Assembly (NCBI GenBank): GCA_020347545.1
Contig: CP070731.1
Location: 384,601-390,475, forward strand
From: Flavobacteriaceae bacterium
GTDB lineage: Bacteria; Bacteroidota; Bacteroidia; Flavobacteriales; Flavobacteriaceae
Reading direction: 5' to 3'
DNA: 5,875 nt
Under the pieces are notes generated by a model, which had not been told where the DNA came from, ran no database searches, and saw only the letters and a program-made list of their open reading frames with translations. Positions 1 to 5,648 of this stretch are shown in pieces. The number at the start of each line of letters is the position of its first letter. Within the stretch, counting starts at the first letter, position 1. A program made the position numbers and the translations under genes.

Positions 1-1
1 A

Positions 2-259
2 AGAAATAACCTCACTATTTTGTACATAGCGTGCGGACTGTTATTTCTTGGAATCTGGATTGAAAAAGGGTTCGGATTAATTGTCCCTGGATTTATTCCC
101 GGTCCATGGGGCAAAATTGCAGAGTACTTCCCTACTCTTGTAGAAATAGGTGTAACTATAGGTATTTGGGCCATGGGAGCATTTATTTTTTCAATTTTGG
201 CAAGAACGGGAATCGCCATTGAATTGGGAAAACTTACATATAAAGAAAATAAGGATTAA
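2..259 (+). CDS. NrfD/PsrC-like membrane subunit, C-terminal fragment
   Basis: This is the 3' end of a gene cut by the left edge; the frame is open from base 2, giving 85 visible residues, so the first in-frame TTG (20-22) is not a real start. Two hydrophobic stretches are visible. The first runs from the edge through GLLFLGIWIEKGFGLIVPGF. The second begins at EYFPTLVEIGVTIGIWAMGA and continues to ILART. The WIEKG, PGFIPGP and EIGVTIGIWA patterns resemble the last two transmembrane helices of NrfD/PsrC/DsrP/HmcC-type quinol-interacting subunits, which pass electrons between the membrane quinone pool and an iron-sulfur or molybdopterin partner. The polar tail after ELGKL ends on the TAA at 257. 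The partner subunits would lie to the left, outside the window, so substrate and complex cannot be named. It is separated from the next gene by 69 bp and is probably a different transcription unit. Confidence 0.65.
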   Translation, partial: RNNLTILYIACGLLFLGIWIEKGFGLIVPGFIPGPWGKIAEYFPTLVEIGVTIGIWAMGAFIFSILARTGIAIELGKLTYKENKD

Positions 260-274
260 TGAGCCTTATACAAG

Positions 275-299
275 TTGTAAATTTCAGTTATCTTTACAA
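275..299. repeat. 7-bp inverted repeat upstream of Rrf2 gene
   Basis: TTGTAAA (275-281) and TTTACAA (293-299) form a perfect inverted repeat around an 11-bp centre, in the 69-bp gap between the NrfD-like gene and the Rrf2 gene. It could be an operator for the Rrf2 gene. A terminator is less likely, because the stem is short and AT-rich and no T-run follows directly. No good TTG-N19-TAnnTTTG promoter is visible in this gap; the nearest box, TATCTTTA at 289-296, overlaps the right arm. Confidence 0.3.
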
Positions 300-328
300 A
301 TAAGGAACTTTTTGATTTATTTTTCTAT

Positions 329-733
329 ATGATCTCTAAAAAAACCAAATACGGGCTAAAAGCCATGACTCACATTGCCAGAAATCCTGATCAAATGGTT
401 CCGATTGCTCATATTGCCGAGGAAGAAAATATCCCGCACAAATTTTTGGAAAGTATATTATTATTACTTAAAAAATCCGGATTTCTTGGATCAAAAAAAG
501 GTAAAGGCGGAGGGTATTATTTGAGAAAAGAAGCCTCTGACATTTATATGACCGATCTTATGAGGATTCTGGAGGGCCCAATTGCACCTGTAGCCTGCGT
601 TAGTCTGAATTATTATGAAAAATGTGATGACTGCGTTGATGAAAAGAGCTGCAGCCTGAATAAATTGATGATTCAGGTTCGGGATGCAAATCTGAATGTC
701 TTCAGAAATACTACACTGGAAGATTTAAAATAA
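329..733 (+). CDS. Rrf2-family transcriptional regulator with cysteine cluster motif
   Basis: The protein has 134 residues, a normal length for the family. The start MISKKTKYGLKAM is the classic Rrf2 N-terminus and supports the ATG at 329, although no Shine-Dalgarno sequence precedes it closely. A winged helix-turn-helix spans about residues 8-66: the VPIAHIAEEENIPHKFLE helix pair is followed by the wing GSKKGKGGGYYLRK. Four cysteines follow at 90, 99, 102 and 108, the region where IscR and NsrR hold a [2Fe-2S] or [4Fe-4S] cluster. The spacing C-x8-C-x2-C-x5-C differs from the IscR pattern C-x5-C-x5-C. Relatives include IscR, NsrR and CymR, which sense Fe-S status, nitric oxide or sulfur supply. 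Its position just ahead of cysH and sulfite reductase makes it the likely regulator of that operon (inference). The 163-bp gap after it contains a separate promoter, so the operon need not depend on read-through from this gene. Confidence 0.9.
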   Translation: MISKKTKYGLKAMTHIARNPDQMVPIAHIAEEENIPHKFLESILLLLKKSGFLGSKKGKGGGYYLRKEASDIYMTDLMRILEGPIAPVACVSLNYYEKCDDCVDEKSCSLNKLMIQVRDANLNVFRNTTLEDLK

Positions 734-755
734 TTACATTTTAACATTTCAAATC

Positions 756-785
756 TTGCACATTTCATTTTTTTGTCTACATTTG
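756..785 (+). promoter_or_regulatory. Bacteroidota-type promoter for the cysH operon
   Basis: TTG at 756-758, a 19-bp spacer, and TACATTTG at 778-785 match the Bacteroidota primary-sigma consensus of a -33 TTG and a -7 TAnnTTTG. The predicted transcription start is near 790-793, giving a leader of about 105 nt before the cysH start chosen here. The match is by eye only. Confidence 0.55.
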
Positions 786-794
786 CATCTTTAT

Positions 795-819
795 CCTACT
801 ATTCCGATAGGGTATATAG
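795..819. promoter_or_regulatory. candidate Rrf2 operator at the cysH promoter
   Basis: The dyad CTAT-TCCG-ATAG (799-810) sits within CCTACTATTCCGATAGGG, and a further ATAG follows at 816-819. It lies just downstream of the predicted transcription start, where a bound repressor would block initiation or early elongation. Rrf2 proteins bind dyads of about this size, and an Rrf2 gene lies directly upstream. The link between this site and that protein is inferred from position, not from a known consensus. Confidence 0.35.
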
Positions 820-825
820 TTAAAG

Positions 826-842
826 TATGTTAAAATATGTTA
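826..842 (+). repeat. tandem TATGTTA repeats in the cysH leader
   Basis: TATGTTA occurs at 826-832 and again at 836-842, 10 bp apart or about one helical turn, inside the predicted untranslated leader of cysH. The first copy carries an ATG that would open a six-codon frame (827-847, MLKYVS). The second carries the ATG of an alternative, longer cysH frame at 837. The repeat may be a protein-binding site or chance in AT-rich DNA. Confidence 0.3.
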
Positions 843-883
843 GTTGATACTTTTTACACGTCGAAACTTTCAATGACAATACA

Positions 884-889
884 AAAGGA
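884..889 (+). promoter_or_regulatory. ribosome binding site deciding the cysH start
   Basis: AAAGGA at 884-889 lies 7 nt ahead of the ATG at 897. It is the best Shine-Dalgarno match in the window. Neither in-frame upstream ATG (837 and 873) has such a site, which favours 897 as the true start. Confidence 0.55.
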
Positions 890-896
890 CATAATT

Positions 897-1526
897 ATGA
901 ATGAAGACATCTTACAAAAAGAATTGGTGAAAGCGAATGCCTATTTACGTGGAAAAGATCCGATTCAAATTATTGAATGGGCACTAAGGCAGTCCGAGCG
1001 TCCAATTCTGACCACAAACTTCGGACCATATTCAGCAAGCCTGGTACATGCAGTGAACAGCGTAAACAGAAATATCAAGGTTATCTGGTGTGATACGGGA
1101 TACAATACCCCTCATACCTATAGGTTTGCCAATGACCTGATAAATAGATTCGATTTGAACATGCATATTTACAGCCCAAGATTAACCGCTGGATTTCGAG
1201 ATATTACAACAGGTATTCCTCATATAGATACCGAAGAACATAAAACGTTTACTGAAGAAGTCAAGCTGGAGCCTTTTCGCCGTGCATTGAAAGAACACAA
1301 TCCTGATGTTTGGTTTACCAATTTACGACAGGATCAGAGTGACTTCAGGAGTACACTGGATATTCTGCATCTTGATAAAAATGGAATCCTCAAGGTGAGC
1401 CCTTTCTTTTATTATACAGAATTTCAGATGGAACTGTATCTTCAGGAGTTTGCCCTACCCAATGAAAAGAAATATTACGATCCCACAAAGGTTCTTGCAA
1501 AAAGAGAATGTGGATTGCACTTGTAA
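897..1526 (+). CDS. cysH: phosphoadenosine phosphosulfate reductase (CysH)
   Basis: CysH reduces adenylyl-activated sulfate to sulfite in the cytoplasm, using thioredoxin or glutaredoxin. With the ATG at 897 the protein has 209 residues. An in-frame extension back to 837 would add 20 residues of unlike character. The sequence shows the nucleotide-binding loop TTNFGPYSASLVHAV (39-53), the VIWCDTGYNTPHTY segment (62-75), the WFTNLRQDQSDFR stretch that matches the family's 'GLRRDQS' region, and the catalytic C-terminal ECGLHL with Cys205. The paired cysteines (CC...CxxC) that bind a [4Fe-4S] cluster in APS-type enzymes are absent; only Cys65 and Cys205 occur. This points to PAPS as substrate, with the caution that cluster-free APS reductases are known. 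It is the first gene of the operon, 41 bp ahead of sulfite reductase with no terminator between. Confidence 0.88.
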   Translation: MNEDILQKELVKANAYLRGKDPIQIIEWALRQSERPILTTNFGPYSASLVHAVNSVNRNIKVIWCDTGYNTPHTYRFANDLINRFDLNMHIYSPRLTAGFRDITTGIPHIDTEEHKTFTEEVKLEPFRRALKEHNPDVWFTNLRQDQSDFRSTLDILHLDKNGILKVSPFFYYTEFQMELYLQEFALPNEKKYYDPTKVLAKRECGLHL

Positions 1527-1567
1527 TAGTTAACTGCACTTATAATTTAACCTTATAAAAATAAAAA

Positions 1568-3682
1568 ATGCTAAGTTTTAGAACAGAAATCGAAAACCCG
1601 CTGGTTCAAAAAGACATCATCGAACTGGATAAAAAAATTCAGCTGTTTCAGAATGGAAAAATCGATGAAGACGGTTTTAGATCCTTAAGGCTGGCTCGTG
1701 GAATTTACGGACAAAGGCAGGAAGGTGTTCAAATGATCCGGATTAAACTTCCCTTCGGGCGATTGAGTTCGGAACAATTGCATCGTATTGCGGATGTCTC
1801 TGATGAATATTCAAAAGGAAGACTCCATATTACAACACGACAAGATATTCAAATCCACTATGTTAGTCTGGACAGAACTCCTGAACTATGGGCGGAGCTG
1901 GAAAAAAGTGACATTACTTTGAGAGAGGCCTGTGGTAATGCGGTCAGAAACGTTACCGCCTCGGAAATGGCCGGGATTGACCCGGAAGAGCCTTTTGATG
2001 TGAGTCCTTACGCAGATGCTGTTTTTAAATTTTTTCTAAGAAATCCGATCTGTCAGGAATTGGGAAGAAAATTCAAGATTTCATTTTCCTCAAGCGAAAA
2101 AGATTCTGCTTTGAGTTTTATACATGATCTTGGATTTATTGCGAAAGTAAAACATGAGAATCAGAGAGAAATAAGAGGATTTAAAGTCATGATAGCCGGT
2201 GGCCTCGGGGCACAGCCAAGGCAGGCTGATATACTTTATGATTTTCTTGAGACTGATAAAATCATACCTTTTATCGAGAGTACTCTAAGGGTTTTTGATC
2301 GACACGGTGAAAGAAATCGTCGGGCAAAAGCCAGGTTAAAACATCTCGTCCTGAAAATTGGATTAGAGAAGTTTTTAGAACTTGTAGAGGAAGAAAAGCT
2401 GGCAATATCAAATCAAACTGTAGGCATAGATACCTCAGAATTCGACATTGAGAAGAAAGATCCTTCAATTCCGGCCCCTGAGGTAGAACCGGAAAATGAT
2501 TTTGCCTATGAAACCTGGAAAAAAAGCAATGTACTCCCTCAGAAACAAAATGGATATTACGCTATTGGAATCAAGGTACGGCTGGGAGATTTTTATACGG
2601 ATAAGGCTAGGAAACTGGCAGATCTGATCAAAGAATATGCTCAGGATGAGTTGCGTTTGACCATAAACCAGGACATATTAATTCGGGGAGTGCAGGCTTC
2701 ATTTTTACCGTTTTTCTATGTCAAATTAAAAGAATTAGGATTCACTGATCTGGGTTATGGCAGTATAATGGATGTAACCTCCTGCCCTGGAACGGATACA
2801 TGTAATCTGGGTATTGCAAGCAGTACCGGACTCGCAAGAGAATTAGAGAAAACCCTTTCTGAAGAGTTTCCGATGTACGTGGAGAATAAGGATATTTCCA
2901 TTAAGATAAGTGGATGTATGAATGCTTGTGGGCAACATAGCATCGCTCAAATCGGATTTTACGGAATGTCCATGAAAAAGGGAAAGTTGGTTATTCCTGC
3001 TTTTCAGGTACTTCTGGGAGGTGGAAACCTTGGTGGCGGGCTGGGTAATTTTGCCGATAAAATCATCAAAGTCCCAAGTAAAAAAGCACCGGATGCACTC
3101 CGCCTTTTGATCTATGATTTTGAAGACAAAAAGGCAGCCGATCAATCTTTTAATTCATATTACCTGCAACAGGGAAAAGAATATTTTTATAAGCTTTTAA
3201 AACCCGTTGGCGAGATCAAAGAAGAAGACAAGGATCTCTTCATAGACTGGGGGCATGATGAGGCGTATATCAAAGCCATCGGAGTGGGAGAATGTGCCGG
3301 AGTTGTCATTGATCTGGTAAGTACCCTGTTGTTTGAATCCGAAGAAAAGCTTCAAAATGCGTCTTTGGGAATTGAAGAAGAAAGATGGGCGGATAGTATT
3401 TATCATGCTTATGCTTCCATTGTGAATACAGCAAAAGCGGTATTGATAGGTGAAAATATCAAAACAAATACCCAATCAGGTATTATTAAGGATTTCGATC
3501 AGTATTTTGTCGAAAGCGGACTAATTCAAATGGATGGAAAACTAAGTGACCTTGTCTATAAAATAAAATCCAATAAACCGGAATCCTCTTTTGCAAAATC
3601 TTATTTAAACGAGGCAAAACGATTCTATGAATTGATCGATGAATTAAGAATAAACGCATTAAACGATGAATCCAAAAGCTAA
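1568..3682 (+). CDS. siroheme sulfite reductase fused to a C-terminal HEPN-like domain
   Basis: The protein (704 residues) carries the duplicated architecture of siroheme sulfite/nitrite reductases: ferredoxin-like half domains near 48-112 and 325-395, each followed by a siroheme/4Fe-4S domain. Seen in order are GRLHITTRQDIQIH (84-97), NAVRNVT (Arg127), RKFK (Lys168 and Lys170, matching the substrate-binding lysines of E. coli CysI), AGGLG (210-214), and the cluster/siroheme cysteines CPGTDTC (406, 412) and CMNAC (450, 454). It reduces sulfite to sulfide with six electrons; the donor is not encoded here. Nitrite is an alternative substrate by sequence alone, but the neighbours cysH and cobA favour sulfite. 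Residues about 572-697 form an extra helical domain resembling HEPN proteins, with WADSIYHAYASIV followed by AKAVLIG and IKTNTQSGIIKDF. The usual family histidine appears to be replaced by Asn620, so nuclease activity is doubtful. No Shine-Dalgarno precedes the ATG. The end overlaps cobA by 17 nt. Confidence 0.88.
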   Translation: MLSFRTEIENPLVQKDIIELDKKIQLFQNGKIDEDGFRSLRLARGIYGQRQEGVQMIRIKLPFGRLSSEQLHRIADVSDEYSKGRLHITTRQDIQIHYVSLDRTPELWAELEKSDITLREACGNAVRNVTASEMAGIDPEEPFDVSPYADAVFKFFLRNPICQELGRKFKISFSSSEKDSALSFIHDLGFIAKVKHENQREIRGFKVMIAGGLGAQPRQADILYDFLETDKIIPFIESTLRVFDRHGERNRRAKARLKHLVLKIGLEKFLELVEEEKLAISNQTVGIDTSEFDIEKKDPSIPAPEVEPENDFAYETWKKSNVLPQKQNGYYAIGIKVRLGDFYTDKARKLADLIKEYAQDELRLTINQDILIRGVQASFLPFFYVKLKELGFTDLGYGSIMDVTSCPGTDTCNLGIASSTGLARELEKTLSEEFPMYVENKDISIKISGCMNACGQHSIAQIGFYGMSMKKGKLVIPAFQVLLGGGNLGGGLGNFADKIIKVPSKKAPDALRLLIYDFEDKKAADQSFNSYYLQQGKEYFYKLLKPVGEIKEEDKDLFIDWGHDEAYIKAIGVGECAGVVIDLVSTLLFESEEKLQNASLGIEEERWADSIYHAYASIVNTAKAVLIGENIKTNTQSGIIKDFDQYFVESGLIQMDGKLSDLVYKIKSNKPESSFAKSYLNEAKRFYELIDELRINALNDESKS

Positions 3683-4430
3683 ATTGACTCTGGTAGGGGC
3701 CGGGCCCGGAGATCCGGACCTTATAACATTGAAGGGTGTCAAGGCTCTTAAATCAGCTGACGTGATTTTATACGATGCTCTTGTAAATCCACAGATCCTG
3801 GAACATGCTCCACAGGCAAAGAAGATCTTTGTTGGTAAAAGAAAAGGATTTCATCGTTATTCTCAGGACGAGATCAATGATATGATCGTGGAACAAGCCG
3901 TTTCCCATGGACACGTTGTCCGACTCAAAGGCGGAGATCCGTTTGTATTTGGGAGAGGTTCGGAAGAAATCGACCACGTAGAAAACTTCGGTATACGCTC
4001 CGAAATAATATCTGGAATTTCATCCAGTATTTCAGTTCCTTCGAGCATAGGTATTCCACTTACTAAAAGGGGCGTATCCGAAAGTTTCTGGGTCATAACA
4101 GGTTGTAATTCTGAAAGACAGCTGAGTCTGGATCTTAGCTTGGCAGCCCAATCTTCAGCAACAATCGTAGTGCTGATGGGCATGCATAAACTACCTCAGA
4201 TCGTTCGTGTTTTTCAGAATTTGAATAAAGGCTTCCTGCCGGCGGCCGTAATTCAGAACGGAACCCTGGAAAATGAAAGGTCCGTTGTTGGAAACGTTGA
4301 TTCAATTATCGATCAGGTCGAATCAGAAGGACTTTCCTCACCTGCTATCATTCTATTCGGAGAGGTGGCAAGAAAAGAGTCTCAATTCAATTCCATTATT
4401 CACGGCCTAAATCTTGAAAAGGCATCTTAA
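3666..4430 (+). CDS. cobA: uroporphyrinogen-III C-methyltransferase
   Basis: This SAM-dependent enzyme (SUMT) methylates uroporphyrinogen III twice to give precorrin-2, the branch point to siroheme and cobalamin. The protein has 254 residues, the usual size for a stand-alone SUMT. Visible signatures are the N-terminal loop VGAGPGDPDLITLKG (10-24), YDALVNPQIL (36-45), RLKGGDPFVFGRGSEE (86-101), the SGISSS segment at 116-121 (many relatives have PG here), PLTKRGVSESF, and VVLMGM. It has no CysG-like dehydrogenase/ferrochelatase domain, so those steps must come from another gene. The ATG lies inside the sulfite reductase gene with a 17-nt overlap and no Shine-Dalgarno, which suggests translational coupling. 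The job in this context is to supply siroheme for the adjacent reductase. It is the last gene of the operon. Confidence 0.93.
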   Translation: MNPKAKLTLVGAGPGDPDLITLKGVKALKSADVILYDALVNPQILEHAPQAKKIFVGKRKGFHRYSQDEINDMIVEQAVSHGHVVRLKGGDPFVFGRGSEEIDHVENFGIRSEIISGISSSISVPSSIGIPLTKRGVSESFWVITGCNSERQLSLDLSLAAQSSATIVVLMGMHKLPQIVRVFQNLNKGFLPAAVIQNGTLENERSVVGNVDSIIDQVESEGLSSPAIILFGEVARKESQFNSIIHGLNLEKAS

Positions 4431-5515
4431 TCAAAATAACTAAAACCTTTTTTAGGATCGATCTCCAATAAAGAGTTATAAATTAGGCGTATCACATTTT
4501 CCACATCATCTCTGTGTACCATCTCTACCGTAGTATGCATATAGCGTAAGGCCAGAGAGATTAGGGCCGATGGGACCCCTCCGTTGGAATAGGCAAAAGC
4601 ATCTGTGTCGGTACCCGTGGCTCTTGAAGACGCCAGTCTCTGGAAGGGTATTTTATGCTTCTCTGCTGTTTCTATGACCAATTCTCTTACTTTGTTCTGA
4701 ACCGCTGGTGCATAAGAAATCACAGGGCCATCACCTGATTTTGTCTCCCCTTCCTTTTTCTTGTCTATCATGGGAGTGGTCGTGTCATGGCAAACATCTG
4801 TAATGATTGCCATGCTCGGCTGAATAGTATGCGTGATCATTTCAGCCCCTCTGAGACCAATTTCTTCCTGTACTGAATTCGTTATATAAAGGCCAAAAGG
4901 TAATTTCTTCTTATTCTCTTTTAGCATCCTTGCAACCTCAGCAATCATGAATCCGCCAATCCGGTTGTCAAGTGCCCTACAAACAAAATTATTTTCGTTC
5001 AGGATCATAAACTCATCCGGATAGGTGATCACACAACCCACATGAACACCTAAAGCTTCCACTTCTTCTTTCTTTTTACAACCTACATCAATAAAAATAT
5101 TATCGAGTTTAGGAGTCGCCTCCTTGTCTTTTAATCTTGTATGAATTGCCGGCCATCCGAAAATCCCCTTAACGATTCCTTTCTTTGTATGAATATTAAC
5201 ACGTTTGGACGGCGCAATCTGATGATCACTTCCTCCGTTTCGAATCACATAAATCAATCCGTCTTCGGTGATATAATTCACATACCAGGATATTTCATCC
5301 GCATGTCCCTCGATAACCACCTTGAAATCCGCATCAGGATTAATTACGCCAACAGCCGTTCCGTAATTATCGGTAATAAAAGTATCCACATAAGGCTTTA
5401 AATACTCCATCCAAATCTTCTGACCTTCTGATTCATAGCCTGTTGGAGAAGCATTATTTAAATATTTTTCTAAAAAAGTAATTGATTTCTTCGTGAGAAT
5501 TTTCTTTTGAGTCAT
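4427..5515 (-). CDS. M42-family metallo-aminopeptidase
   Basis: This is a cytoplasmic, two-metal aminopeptidase of the M42 family (glutamyl aminopeptidase/'FrvX' or TET-type), expected to trim peptides, usually as a large tetrahedral oligomer. It has 362 residues, full length, and no signal peptide. Metal ligands and the catalytic base are all in place: His71 in EGHADEIS, Asp183 in CRALDNRIGG, Glu217 (base) and Glu218 in VQEEIG, Asp240 in ITDVCHD, and His327 in RYMHTTVEMVH. The RATGTDTDAF stretch (298-307) is also typical of the family. The ATG is fixed by an in-frame stop eight codons upstream; AGAAGA lies about 12 nt before it. The gene is convergent with cobA, sharing a TTAA across the two stop codons, and has no visible link to sulfur metabolism. 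Exact peptide preference cannot be read from the sequence. Confidence 0.93.
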   Translation of the reverse strand: MTQKKILTKKSITFLEKYLNNASPTGYESEGQKIWMEYLKPYVDTFITDNYGTAVGVINPDADFKVVIEGHADEISWYVNYITEDGLIYVIRNGGSDHQIAPSKRVNIHTKKGIVKGIFGWPAIHTRLKDKEATPKLDNIFIDVGCKKKEEVEALGVHVGCVITYPDEFMILNENNFVCRALDNRIGGFMIAEVARMLKENKKKLPFGLYITNSVQEEIGLRGAEMITHTIQPSMAIITDVCHDTTTPMIDKKKEGETKSGDGPVISYAPAVQNKVRELVIETAEKHKIPFQRLASSRATGTDTDAFAYSNGGVPSALISLALRYMHTTVEMVHRDDVENVIRLIYNSLLEIDPKKGFSYFD

Positions 5516-5519
5516 TGTA

Positions 5520-5549
5520 TGATATTTTCTTCTAAATTAAGAAATATCA
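5520..5549. repeat. hairpin-forming dyad at the M42 gene start
   Basis: TGATATTT (5520-5527) pairs with AAATATCA (5542-5549), and CTT (5529-5531) pairs with AAG (5539-5541), leaving one bulged T and a 7-nt loop. The dyad ends only 5 nt from the M42 start codon and covers its weak ribosome-binding region. It could fold in the mRNA and limit translation, or be a protein-binding site. It is AT-rich, so chance is possible. Confidence 0.3.
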
Positions 5550-5581
5550 CCTAAAATGAAAGGATTCATCGTACATATTAG

Positions 5582-5589
5582 TAAATTTG
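5582..5589 (+). promoter_or_regulatory. candidate -7 box for the DUF4294 gene
   Basis: TAAATTTG fits the Bacteroidota TAnnTTTG element and would place transcription start about 50 nt ahead of the ATG at 5649. No TTG is present at the right distance upstream, so the call is weak. Confidence 0.3.
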
Positions 5590-5648
5590 TAATGTCAATG
5601 AAACCGACCTCAGATTTTGATATAATTACAATGATTTGAGAAGATACT

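Noticed and set aside
20..22. TTG as the start of the first gene
   Set aside because: The frame is open to the left edge and the protein begins in the middle of a membrane domain, so the gene is simply cut.
837..896. N-terminal 20-residue extension of CysH starting at ATG 837
   Set aside because: It has no ribosome binding site, does not look like the family N-terminus, and lies close to the predicted promoter, whereas ATG 897 has a good AAAGGA.
2271..3475. Several minus-strand open frames of 62-100 codons inside the sulfite reductase gene
   Set aside because: They are shadows of a well-conserved gene; none has a recognisable motif or a ribosome binding site.
4440..4455. CTAAAA-CCTT-TTTTAG stem followed by AGG near the end of cobA, as a possible terminator
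   Set aside because: The stem is six AT-rich pairs, there is no T-run after it, and it lies inside the M42 coding region.
5141..5401. Plus-strand open frame of 86 codons inside the M42 gene
   Set aside because: It lies opposite metal-site coding sequence of the peptidase and has no family resemblance.
5592..5639. A 15-codon frame (MSMKPTSDF...) ahead of the DUF4294 gene
   Set aside because: It has no ribosome binding site, would begin near or before the predicted transcript start, and resembles no known leader peptide.
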